Source: Spizellomyces punctatus DAOM BR117
Lineage: Eukaryota; Chytridiomycota; Chytridiomycetes; Spizellomycetales; Spizellomycetaceae
Direction of reading: 5' to 3'
NCBI RefSeq assembly: GCF_000182565.1
Contig: NW_015971542.1
Location: 568,976-632,975 of the forward strand
Length of the DNA: 64,000 nucleotides
Shown in pieces: positions 1 through 10,504 of this stretch (position 1 is the stretch's first letter; the number at the start of each line of letters is the position of its first letter). Both the position numbers and the translations under genes were made by a program. A model generated the notes under the pieces. The model saw nothing but the letters and a program-made list of their open reading frames with translations, made no database searches and was not told the DNA's origin.

Positions 1-1256
1 GCCGCCTCCTGCCGGTGGACAGTATAATGCGCCTTCGCAGCCAGGTTACGCAGGATACCCACCCACAACCCAGGCCCCATACGGGGCTCCTCACGGTGGT
101 CCCGCCGGCGGTCCTGCCGGTTATGCGGCGCCCGGTCAGCACCCGCCCTATGGGGCTGCAGCCCCGACCCAACCTTCCGGAGGTGCACCGTACGGTCAAC
201 AGCCTTATTCAACTCCGTCTCAGGGACCATACAGCGGAGCGCCGCCTCCTCAGTCTGGCAATGCTCCTCCTCAGAAACCTGGATATGGAGCGCCAACTCA
301 GCCTTATGGTGGAGCTCCTGCATACGGTGCACCGTACGGTGGCGCGGCACCAGGCAATCCGCCTCCAGGTAAGCCTGCCATTCACGCGCAATTATAGATT
401 CGCTTCCTGTCGCGCTGAAGCTCGATACGCAGGTGCCGATCCACAGTTATGGAACTGGTTCAAAGCTGTAGATGCAGACCGCTCCGGCCACGTTAATCCC
501 CAAGAATTGCAACAGGCTTTGATCAACGGTATGACTGTATGAGTTATCTTGTCTCGTTGAAGTGGGTGATTAACTGCGATCAGCAGGAGATTGGTCTCCT
601 TTCTCCTTGGAAACTGTTCAACTGATGATGACGCTCTTCGACCGTGATGGATCTGGAACTATCGGTTTTGACGAGTTCACCAGCCTCTGGCGCTACATTG
701 GTATGAATTTTTTCTAGAAATCTCTTCGATGAGCTAGATGTTTACCGGAGCTTTCTTACGGGCGACAGAGGACTGGAAACGCATCTTCCAGCAATTTGAT
801 ACCGATCGGTCTGGTAAAATTGATCGCAACGAGCTGAAGCAGGCGCTTTTGGCGTTTGGATACAATGTATCGGATCGTATCGTTGATTTGATGATACGAA
901 AGTTTGCTCGACGGGGTGGGTTGAGTTCTTTTGTCCTCGCACCTCCCGCAACATTAAATTTATCTATAGGATCAATAGATATCACGTTTGACTCTTTCAT
1001 TTCATGTTGCGTTACCGTTAAGTCCCTGTCAGACGCTTTCCAGAGGCACGACACGGATCGGGTAGGTTAATGTGATGGTGAATACTTGCGCAAACTGCCA
1101 CTCAATGCAAATTCTATTGTGATATAATTTTAGGACGGTTGGGGTAAGATCATTTGTGCGAATCGAAAGTGTTTTCTTCAACTTATTGGGATTCCATTGC
1201 TAGTGAATATGAGCCACGATATGTTTTTGGAGCTCGTCATCAGCACAAGGCCGTGA
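1..1256 (+). CDS. Penta-EF-hand calcium-binding protein (5' truncated)
   Basis: This is an ALG-2/PEF1-type calcium sensor; family members bind Ca2+ and recruit ESCRT or secretory-pathway partners. The window opens inside the Pro/Gly/Tyr/Ala-rich N-terminal tail (reading frame from base 2), so the start is missing. Exons read about 2-368, 432-528, 587-700, 769-915, 970-1061, 1134-1143 and 1204-1256. EF-hand loops are visible as DADRSGHV, DRDGSGTI and DTDRSGKI, followed by two degenerate hands (ending DTDR and DGW), giving the five-hand layout. The last exons join in frame to give GWVNMSHDMFLELVIS before a TGA stop, typical of the fifth PEF helix. One exon is only 10 nt long. Peflin and ALG-2 subtypes cannot be separated here, although the long Gly/Pro tail favours a peflin-like protein. 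Confidence 0.9.
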
Positions 1257-1395
1257 ACGCAGGAAAATGCAATTATAAATGCACTAAATCTATGCGACTC
1301 ATACATTTAGATGTGAATGCAGTCTAGATAAAAGGTTTTTGGAACTTGCTAATGCGTTAATACAATAGGTCTACATAATACATCCTGCTATAACT

Positions 1396-3904
1396 TTATA
1401 TGCCCGCATCTTGTTGGCCCACTTGTTCTCCAGGAACATTTTCCATCCTGTGGTGCCTGTCAGGACTCAGCTCCTCTTCTTCCTCCTCCCAAAGGTCCTC
1501 TAGCGTTCGACTCTCAACCGGAGGCTCCTCTTCTATGATGATCCCCAATTTGCCGAGCACCTTCTGCAGTCGGTGCTTCTCTTCTTCGTAAATTTCGCTC
1601 ATAAATTCTTCCATTTCCATCAACTTGTGTGCCTGCTCGTCGGCTGGGTAGCCGTCCTCCACCATTTCCCGCCACGCATCCACGAATCCTTCATAGACCA
1701 CACGGAGCGGCCCATCCATTCCAATCTGAGCTTCAGCGCCTTTTTCCTCCGCCCGTTTTGCCGCATTGAGCTGTCGCTTCAAGTTTTGGAGATCCTTTGC
1801 TTTGACTCGAGTCAAGCCTGATTCTGCAGTGATTACAGCTTGCTCGGCCATTTCCCGTTGCAAACGAAGACGCTTTTGCTCGCCCGCCAGCTTTCTACCC
1901 CAATACGCCTCCAAGCGCGCAGGACAAAGCACTTGTTCCAGGAAGAATGCTTTCCCTTCGGCTATACGACCCTTACTTCCTAGAGCACTCGCAACATAAC
2001 GGAGAACTTTGCGAGAAACGCCTTCATAATTGAACCGACCCTTCTCAAATTTCACGGAATCACCAACATCCCCTTGCTCATTCTTCGGTTGAGCAGCCTT
2101 GACAGCGCTTTCACTTTTTGAAGTGTTCAACTTCTTAAGCTCCACGAAAGCTCCCAGTGCGCTCTCCCAATCCCTCAATCGGCTGTACGCCTCTATAAGT
2201 GCATCATACGAACGAGAAGTTGGCACTACGGTCAGCTCCCTCCCCGCGTTTGCTAAGTCTGTTCTCAGCGCGCTATGCATATTAGCGACACCGGCTCTAT
2301 CGCCGGCTCCCGCATACGCTAATGAAATAATTCTGAAACATTCGTCGTCCAGGGCCATATTATTCTTTTTCATCTTTTCGTACGTCCGAATTGGAAGCGA
2401 CTGCACCCCATTCGTTGGCAGATGATCTTGTACTGCACGTAAGTAAAGCTTGTACGCAGTGCTACAGTTACAATAGCATACGTGGTTAGTCATAATACTT
2501 GAAACGGTTACAAAACGCAAGTCAGCCTACGCACAATCCTGGCTCAAATCCTTGCCATGACATTTCGTCGAACAGCCTTTTTACAGCTTCTCGATGTCCA
2601 CAGGCATCATGGGCGATCATTAGAGCATCAGTAGCTATTTGCTCCATTCTTTTTTCCTTCTTCAACGTGGACAAAAGCCGGTGGACTTTTATAACCCCTT
2701 TAGAATCGACATCGACCTTGCTGTCATGTAATCGGTACGCCTCAAGAAACGCGAGACATATGTTGAAAGAAGGCGTTATTCCAGCGTCCTTCATGTCGTT
2801 CCACAGGTTTCTTGCACGATGAATATAGAGGGGGTATTTTGGACGACGTAGATACACAGCTAACAATGTCCGAAAGGATCTATCGGTTGCCAAAGTGCAA
2901 CTCTGGGGTAGAGAATTGCTTCGAATGCTGTTCATTACAAAGTCATGGACTGCATGAACTTTACGGACGTCGTCCTTCATAGCACGATAGAGGCAGGCGT
3001 AAACAAACGCATCAGGATTAATTCCACAACGCTTGATCTCTCGCAAAACCGCTGTCGCACGTTTTGAGTCCTGAGGATCTGAGGGCATATCGAATGGACG
3101 CGATCCCACCAATCGTTGAAGCAAGCGATGCCAGTCTACCAAACGAAGCTGGCGTGTTTCGCCGCGAGAAACCAGTTCCTCAAAGATGAGATAGGTTATG
3201 TCCGATGTAAGATACTGCAGAATGTTGTCTTTGTTTCGAACGTAGTCGGCGAGTATGGCTGTCGCAGCTGACTTTGGATCAGCTTCCAACGTCGCCGCAA
3301 ATTTTACGTGCTTGGCAAAGTTTTCAGGAGTTAGAGGAGGAGGTGAAGGCAGACTAAGATCCTGCAACCATGAATCACCGGTGCTCGTCACCCCCGGTTC
3401 AAGTTGCTCGAATTCGTCCTGTGGTCGAATTGTCGGAGGTCGCAATTTCGGAGCTATGCGACTCTGAGCCGGCTCTACAGAAACTGACGAAACGATGCTG
3501 CCATCACTGTTGCGTGCTTGCCAGCGTCTAGCAGCAAGTCTACCGCCAGTATCTTTTATAATCTTCACATATGGGGATGATTCGTTGCGTGGACGAGAGT
3601 AACATCTTGCTGACTGAAAAATGTGCGATAAACTTCCCCCAGAACTCCCAGTATAGCCTTGTGCCTCCACGTAGACAGAGAGGAGCCACCTGCCAACATG
3701 GCCCTTGCGACAACGCATTTGCCCAACACGATCTGCTTTCAACCTGCAGCGCAGCTTGCAGTTAAGTTGCCCGAATAAATGTGGCTCCAACCTATCGGGA
3801 ATTTTTGTTTTTGTTGACATGACAACAGCTGAACTCGTCCACTTGCCTTCCCACCATCTCAGACACTTTTTGCACCAACTTTGGTCACCCAGTGGCTTTC
3901 CCAA
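1396..3904 (-). CDS. Pentatricopeptide-repeat (PPR) protein, probably mitochondrial
   Basis: Two long reading frames on the minus strand (3904-2535 and 2461-1396) join across one phase-2 intron with a GTGCGT donor and a CTGTAG acceptor. The product has about 800 residues. Helical-pair repeats with PPR spacing occur in the middle, for example a segment with INPDAFVYACLYRAM and another with NLWNDMKDAGITPSFN. These suggest an RNA-binding factor for organelle transcripts. The C-terminal third is rich in Glu, Lys and Arg and probably forms coiled coil, ending in a very acidic tail. The N-terminus is basic, compatible with mitochondrial import, but several internal ATGs (such as MSTKTK or MRCRKG) could be the real start. 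No specific RNA target can be named. Confidence 0.75.
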
Positions 3905-4085
3905 CGGTCTTACTCTGGGTTGACTTCATCGAGGACGTTGTTTCCTGCACAGGCCCTCAAGACTTTGGCAACTCTTCCCTGGTTCATTGTATCCCTTTCT
4001 TGTCCGGTCTCCCCTATTTTCTCCCTTGCTCTGGCGACAAGATACCCACACGTCACCGGTTCACTTTCACACACACTTGTAAAAC

Positions 4086-4799
4086 ATGCACAACCTACCC
4101 ACGATAATATCATGTACAGCCAGTCGGCAGCCTACGTCGCCCTCGAAATCACAACGGCGCTCGACTGCTTTTACAAAGTTCAGACGATATTCAACCGCAG
4201 AACAAAAGTTGCGTGACGGTAGGAAGAAAACGTCAATTAGTCGACTTGCACGGAAGCACTGGGAGAAAAAGGAAAAAATGGTATGTGGACCTCATTGGGT
4301 CCTTGTTTGGCTGTAACCAGAGGGACCTTGTGGTGCAAAGCTCACCGCTAGGAACGATCTCTGTTTGCCACAGTCTTGTGTAGGTAAAACCGGTTACGGA
4401 CTTCGTCGACAGCCCCTTCATGATGTCCCCTTCAAAAGAAGAAAAACGTGCGCCAGCTCCAGCGAAAGACAAAGATTACAGAGATTGAAAAAGGAAGCAT
4501 TTCACGAGTTGGATAAGCAAATACGAAGAGAGCAGATGGCGATTGTTCAAAGGATACGATACTTGGATTCTCTACCAGCAAGAGATCGCGAAATATTATT
4601 GCAAGCTGAGATGGAAGTCGAACAAGAGGACAAGGACATTAAAAGCGAAGACGATTTCCATGAAATTCTAGAAGACATCTGCGCAATCGACATCGCCGAG
4701 GATGACTATACTGAAGTTTTACAGTTTGAGTACGATGAGAATATGGTGCGTGCGCTTGATGATCGTAGTTTTGGTTGTGCTTTTGCGAATCAGGGCTAA
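4086..4799 (+). CDS. Small protein of unknown function, possibly mitochondrial
   Basis: I do not recognise this family. Exon 1 (4086-4280) encodes an Arg/Ser/Thr-rich N-terminus containing RRYSTAEQ, which resembles a mitochondrial presequence with a processing site. It ends at a strong GTATGT donor. The next exon starts at 4374, after a CCACAG acceptor in phase 0. It encodes a basic stretch (FKRRKT) followed by a coiled-coil-like helix (RLQRLKKEAFHELDKQIRRE) and an acidic tail. A second, optional intron (GTGCGT at 4746 to CAG at 4793) would end the protein ENMG; reading through instead ends at the same stop. The gene is divergent from the PPR gene. Starts and small exons are uncertain. Confidence 0.5.
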
Positions 4800-5350
4800 T
4801 ATCTCCTTGTTCTGACTTCTCCAGAACACAACTCATTGGAACTCGGAATCTTTTGAGATAGCGATGGGTGGACCAGGTGATCTATTCTGAGGGATCACAT
4901 CATATGTAGCGTGCATTTTGTAGATATTTTCGTACATTCGTTGTCTGTTAAAATATGCATATAAGCTGGGGATCAGACGTTAGCTGCTGGTGGTTGTCTG
5001 CGGTTGAAGGGGAAAGAAAGGCTAAGGACTTAATGTCCCTGAAACCAAGTGCGACAAAGCCTCGCCGGCACATCATCGGGTTCATTGGTAGAACTGCCAG
5101 ATCTGCATCGCTTGAACAGTCCCCTCCTTACCGGATGGCCGTCCCTGTGGGCTTGACAAGGACCTTTTGCGAATATTGGGGTGATATGCAATGGGATGGT
5201 TTCGCTATGCTTATTCGATAATTCACCTCAGTGATCGATTATGCAAGCGACATCACGTGGTGGTCGGATGACGTGAGGAACAACGACCGTCTTCCACTTG
5301 ATTGTCGAGATCTTTGGGAATCTCCACCCATCTGTATCCAATCCCTCGCC
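4800..5350. other. Intergenic region, no gene seen
   Basis: Between the small unknown gene and the Nudix gene, both on the plus strand. Open frames here (for example 4955-5221) have no recognisable protein character and no good splice context. The stretch holds the 3' end of the first gene and the promoter and 5' UTR of the Nudix gene. I see no RNA gene. Confidence 0.5.
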
Positions 5351-6469
5351 ATGCCACCTCCGCCAATAGAGAACCTAAGGAGGTATACGCCTCCCCCAGA
5401 CAACTTTGGACGGTAAGTTATCATCTATGAAAGATGTTATGGATACGGTGGTTTGACACAGGTGTCTCAAAAGGGAAAGGAGGGCAGCGGTTCTGGTTCC
5501 TCTCATAATAGAGCCAAGCAGCGACGAAATCCAAGTGCTTCTGACTTTGAGGTCCAAAAATTTGAGAAAGCACGGGGGTGAAGTTGCGCTGCCTGGTGGT
5601 GAGGGGTGCCTTAGTTGTCCAAGTGAGCGGCGATACGAACCCGGGCTTACTTGGCCGTACAGGTAGACATGAGACGGATGACGTAGATTTGCTCGCCACT
5701 GCCTTACGCGAAGCCGAAGAAGAAATTGGTCTTTCACAGGACAGTGTCCAGGTACGTCATGGGCAGTCGCGACTCGTCCTTGACAGCCGCATTATCGCAG
5801 CAAGTGGCGGTGGATGTTTCAGCGATTATTTTGGAGGCCTGACGTTGTTGTGCGTAGTGCGTCACAGTGCTCCCGCCTTTCCTCTCGCGATTCCATTTAC
5901 TGGTCACGCCGGTTGTAGGTGAGAATCGCTACCTGTACGGGCCGAGAAAGACGGCCAAACATTGATGGTTTCGATGTGCACATATTTTAACTTGCGCAGG
6001 GATGGTACCGTCTGATTTTGTCCCCCGTCCAAATCCTGAAGAAGTGGCTGCATGTTTCAAAGTACCACTGCGACGATTTTTGAAAGATCAGGCGCACCGA
6101 TATCTTGATGTTCCCTGGGAGGCATGTTCCAGATTTTGCGGCGCAGTAGCGGTTACGGGTCTCATCCCAACTCAATTTAATTATAGGGTGGAATATGGCG
6201 AAAACACGCTTTCTGGTGGACAGACTCCGTCGGCGATGAGTACAAGATGTGCGTTGCTTTCCCACAGTTGTTGGTAGCATGTTAGGCGTCTGACATGGAC
6301 TTTTCAAAGTTTTGGATTGACAGCCGATATAATGATTCAAGTAGCGGTGTTGGCTTACGATGCCAAGCCTGAATTCCAAGTGGATGCCCCAGGTCAAGCA
6401 GAAGCTGAGGAGATAATCAAAGCACTTGACGCAAAAGGAAAATTCGGTCCGCCGATGGCTAGAATATGA
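5351..6469 (+). CDS. Nudix hydrolase, CoA diphosphatase type (NUDT7/8, PCD1-like)
   Basis: It hydrolyses coenzyme A or acyl-CoA derivatives in the known family; here this is inferred from sequence. Exons: 5351-5412, 5462-5598, 5663-5751, 5858-5918, 6000-6121, 6187-6248, 6310-6469. The spliced Nudix box reads GEVALPGGRHETDDVDLLAT followed by ALREAEEEIGL, with all catalytic Glu residues present. Upstream lies RRAAVLVPLIIEP and downstream FLSRFHLLVTPVVG and FGLTADIMI, which are hallmarks of the CoA-pyrophosphatase subfamily. The fifth intron appears to use a GC donor (GAG|GCATGT at 6122) because only that join keeps the conserved WEG...H.F region in frame. The C-terminus (MARI) is not a peroxisomal PTS1, so the compartment is open. 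Confidence 0.85.
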
Positions 6470-6525
6470 CCTGAATTCTGGATATCACTCATGTATAGGC
6501 GGATACACACAGAGTCACGGCTACT

Positions 6526-8383
6526 TTAGAGAGACTTTTCTTTTAAGATATTATCATCTTCATCCTTTAATGCGTTCTGGCCTGCACGTATCTGTGGGAA
6601 GCCATTACTGGCAGTGAGAGCTAGACCCACCAGCAATGCTAGGTGGCATCCCAACATCAATCCTGATGACAGACTAGTAGATGGGTACTTATTCCAAGCG
6701 TACTCTAAAGTCGCTAAAATCAATACACTTAAATATAAGTTCTGATCAGTATAATTTCGAAACAGATAATTTTGTGAGAGTCCAATAGCCTTACCGCCCC
6801 AGGATAGCTGGCAGCCCGTTAACCCCTAGTGATGCACGGCCCCTCACTCGCCAGACGAGATACGGCAAACCATGGGCATACCAAGACCAAAATTGGTAAT
6901 GCAGCGATCGTGCGCATGTAACCCCTATCAGGTTGGAGGTGAACATGATGAACATGATATCTACGATAGAAACATAGAGAAGTTCGTCACAGCAAGCAGA
7001 ACCATAAGCACACAAACGGAAAGGCATACGATCAGCCGACATCTTCTCGTGAACGCGGCCGGGGCGATTGAATCCGCTCCGCAACACGTTCAGAAGTCCT
7101 CCATATGGTTTACACCATTTGACAATGAAGAGCGCAAGCCACAAAACATGTGCGGCGAGCAACCCATTCGCGAAGCTCTTGCTCAGAAATGCTGATTCGT
7201 CCATGAAGCGCCAGTTTACGGTCCAGTTGTACAGGAAGACTCGACCAAAATCGAAGGCACGAATAAGGTATGATGAAGGGTGATGGATCAGGAAAGGCAC
7301 AGCCAATATTACCTGAGAAGGTGGGTTAGTACCGAACAATCCCTGGAGCGTTTTTCGTCGATAAAACCACGTACTTGCACAAGGAGAGCAAGGAATGCAT
7401 TTACCACCGACTGTTGAAAACCAACAGCTTGAAAGGTCAACAAAGCAAAACCAGGCGCAAAAAGAAGGATGTTCATTTTAATAGATAAGGCGAGACTGGT
7501 TGCGAATTTAGCGTTAGGCACATTAGAATATTAAGGGTCACACGTGGAAGTACCTGTAGAGCACAGCGGCCAACTGCCACCTGCTTTTCACCATGGCCAG
7601 CATACAAAGATAGAGAGGGAACATGGCGACGGGATCGTTGAAAAGCCGGAGAACATATATTGAATGAAGTCGCTTTGAAAACGCCAATAGCGGTAGAATA
7701 TATGGAGGCATCTAAAAAATGTGGAACATCACGGATTACACACAGTTCACCAAACGAAAAGGCTTGTAGACTGCTGACCAGAGTGGACTGGCGGTAAAGC
7801 ACTAGGACAGCTGTAAGGGTCAACAAGTAGAGCCCTGCAAAGTAGTACTGAGCCAAACGTATGTCGAATCCCTGGGAAGTCAAATGGTATAGCCCAGAAT
7901 ACACATAAACAAAACCGGCTGGATAGCTGTGGAGTGAAAAGATAAAGCTGAAATCAAAGGATGATTAAATAATCTCCCAGGTTTGTGTGGAACCTACACC
8001 AATGGCCCAGTGTCGCCCTTAAGCTTGGTGTAATCCCGTTCGCCAGCAAGATACCCTTCCACTTCTTGCATATAGGCTTTCCAGTCGATCTCTGTATCTA
8101 CTCGCGGATCACGTAAACCTATTGTTCCACTAAACAGGAAACAGCACAACATACATGGAACTTTCTTGATTATTATTCCAGTCGCGAGGCACTCGAAGGC
8201 GAGGACGCTGACTGCCATCACCCAATAGTACCTGCGATCGAAAAGCACATTTCTCAAAAGTGTCCCTAGTGAGGCGAGACGTGTAGGAGCTCCAGAATGT
8301 GGGTGCGCAGCTTTGACGGGCACGTCCTCCCAGGTTGCCGTATTCTTGGACGTCGTTCCATCTAGGCGTTTGGAAGATGCCAT
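6526..8383 (-). CDS. ALG3: ALG3, dolichyl-P-Man alpha-1,3-mannosyltransferase
   Basis: Adds the first lumenal mannose (Man5 to Man6) to the dolichol-linked N-glycan precursor in the ER membrane. The start MASSKRLDG is followed by the conserved [18 protein letters not shown] block (exon 8383-8155 joined to 8097-7998), then [63 protein letters not shown] and ARSLHYQF. All are signature blocks of glycosyltransferase family 58. It is a polytopic membrane protein with many hydrophobic segments. One intron near 7000-6930 is 69 nt long, a multiple of three without stop codons. The final exon encodes [10 protein letters not shown], also conserved. The exact splice between the VW(R) motif and the last exon (about 6852-6750) is ambiguous. 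Confidence 0.93.
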
Positions 8384-8575
8384 GGCTCCACACCCCAGAG
8401 CAGATCACAGATAGTGGTCGGCAAGAGTTGGCAAAGCCGGCGTAAGCGGTGATCACATAAACACGTGACAAAAGCCATTGCTGGTTGATCTCTGGCAGAT
8501 CTGGCATAAAGGATGGCCACAGATGAGTTTATAGTAGATAGTGGCATTGAATAGCCCATCAAGACAGATATGCCA

Positions 8576-8970
8576 TCATTGGTTATCTTGGAACGTAAAT
8601 ATTTGTTTATTTAGGGTGAAATTCAAACATCGATATGCGTGAACATGAATACGTTGCAAACAGTCTTCATCCACAAGTACTTACCTTGAACGTTCTCGCT
8701 CAAAACCAGTTCTCCTGTGAACATGTGCGAAAACGTGCAGAGGTTTTGCTTCTTCAGCAGTCTGCCCAAGTCTCGATTTGACAAACACGCCTTGAGTAAG
8801 CGATTACGCGCTCGTGGCGATCTCTGGCTTGGAGCGATCAGTCCAGTGTGATTACCCGGTAATAGTCCATAAGAACGATGCGAATAACTCCAGACACTCT
8901 CGAAATTGGATCCACTCAAAAGCGGAATAAAAACGAAACTCTGGAGACTTTCCTGAAGCGAATCACCCAT
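8576..8970 (-). CDS. Possible small gene between ALG3 and the LRR gene
   Basis: A minus-strand open frame starts MGDSLQESLQ at 8970 and runs about 95 codons to a perfect GTAAGT donor near 8683. Joining to an AAG acceptor near 8587 would add only Asp-Asn-Gln before a stop. The protein is Ser/Arg/Leu-rich and not recognised. It would start only about 36 bp from the first ATG of the plus-strand LRR gene, and the opposite strand carries a 48-codon ATG frame at 8636. It may therefore be non-coding or part of the ALG3 5' UTR. Confidence 0.2.
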
Positions 8971-9005
8971 GTTTCGCTCGTCGGGAAGGCCATCGTGTTG
9001 ATGGT

Positions 9006-10186
9006 ATGGTCGCCCGTTTGGAATGCACGTCCATTTTAATAAAATATGTGCATTCACCATCACCAACAGGAAAATCTGAATTTTTGCAAGAATCTGAATG
9101 GTGCGTAACAAAGATGTCTGTGAAGTAAAAAGCTCATTGCTCACCGATCTAAACCTAATAGTCCTATACCTGTACGATAACAAGATCACCTACATTACAG
9201 GCCTTGAATGCTGTCGGAACCTTACGCGACTCTATCTACAGAACAATGCCATTGAGGAAATAACAGGCTTGGATGTCGGGCTAGACCGGTTAAACGTTCT
9301 GTATGTCTGTCATCGCGAGTCGCGCGAAGGCAGTGCGATTTCTCAATTTCCTACTCATTGGTCAAGTATAGACATCTCCACAACAATCGCATTCGTCGTA
9401 TTACAGGCCTGCACCTTCTTCCCTCCTTGGAGCACCTCAAGTTAGACAATCAGCGGTTGGATCCTGGCGAGCAACTTGAATTTGACGGCGAATGCTTGCT
9501 GGCGCTGGCAGTAAGTTGCGAAGAAGGCAAGACGAATAAACAGTACGATAATAATGAGAATTCGAAAATTGTAGTCGTCCCTGAGATACCTCACACTCAC
9601 CAACAACCATATCAAAGACATCTCACCGCTCGAGAAATTGAAAAGCTTAGAGTCCCTGGATTTGGCAGTAAATAGCATTCAAGATGTGGAGGTAAAAGCC
9701 GCCGCATCTATTTGGAGCTGTGTTTTCTGACTGAGGCATCCTTTTGCGCTGTAGCCATTGGAATCTTTGCTTAGCGCCTGCTCGTATCTTTCGAATGTGA
9801 ACGTGTTGGGAAACCCAGTTGCTAATGCCGGACCTCCAGTGAAACTTCGACAGCGATTAATCTTGGCAAGTCCAACACTAAGTAAGCTCGATTCCTTCCA
9901 CATCTACCACCATGTTTGAAGGGTGTCTTACAACCGTCGTCTTACAGCATGCTTGAATGAGAAGGATATACCTCAAGTGGAGCGGATGTTTGTTGAAAAC
10001 ATGCGACATGCACAGCGGAGTCGCCGATCAGCAAAAGACCACAACCACACCAGAGACCAAACAACATCCCTTGGAGTATCAGGGACGGCAGGAGTCGCGA
10101 CTCCCGCCTGCCAGGAAGAAAAGCCATTCCCCCATTTGCCTCCATTTGCATCGCAATACAGGTACACTATATTAGGAGGTGCATGA
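9006..10186 (+). CDS. PPP1R42-like leucine-rich-repeat protein (ciliary/centrosomal)
   Basis: Homologous to protein phosphatase 1 regulatory subunit 42, a centrosome/cilium-associated PP1 partner in animals. Repeats read NLIVLYLYDNKITYITGLE, NLTRLYLQNNAIEEITGLD, RHLHNNRIRRITGLHLLPSL, LRYLTLTNNHIKDISPLEKL and LESLDLAVNSIQDVEPLE. They are followed by the LRR cap NVNVLGNPVANAG and RQRLILASPTL. The splice from about 9880 to 9947 restores TCLNEKDIPQVERMF, matching the PPP1R42 tail. The start is unsure: ATG 9006 (MVARLECTSILIK) resembles the family N-terminus but is not in the frame of the first repeat and needs a splice I cannot place; ATG 9098 is in frame. The C-terminal extension to 10186 is not conserved. 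Such genes normally occur only in organisms with motile cilia. Confidence 0.8.
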
Positions 10187-10504
10187 TTTTATTGCATGTT
10201 ATTAAATTACATCCGAAGGGACCTCATGCTGTCTCAACTGACAAAGAACACTGCAACGGAAAGAAGACTTTCCGACAGCAATCTGCACATATCACCACGA
10301 AAGGTGGCTAGTGCCGCTGAGGCACTACACCGAGATTAAGTGGGGATAATGTATCTACTTGATTTTACCATGCACAATACCATGCACAATGGCGGTATTG
10401 GAAATGAGGACAGCATTGATAAATACAAAGACGCCTGCATCACGCAATCCACAGGGGTACAGGACCACCTGATGGTGGGTCATTTATTTATGAGACCAAT
10501 TAAA
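10187..10504. other. Convergent intergenic region
   Basis: Lies between the 3' ends of the plus-strand LRR gene and the minus-strand carboxypeptidase gene. AT-rich with short direct repeats (CATGCACAATAC/CATGCACAATGG near 10370-10390). No coding or RNA feature is seen. Confidence 0.5.

Noticed and set aside
8623-9189. 188-codon minus-strand frame as one gene
   Set aside because: Its first part overlaps the LRR-gene exon antisense; only the 8970-8576 part was kept, with low confidence.
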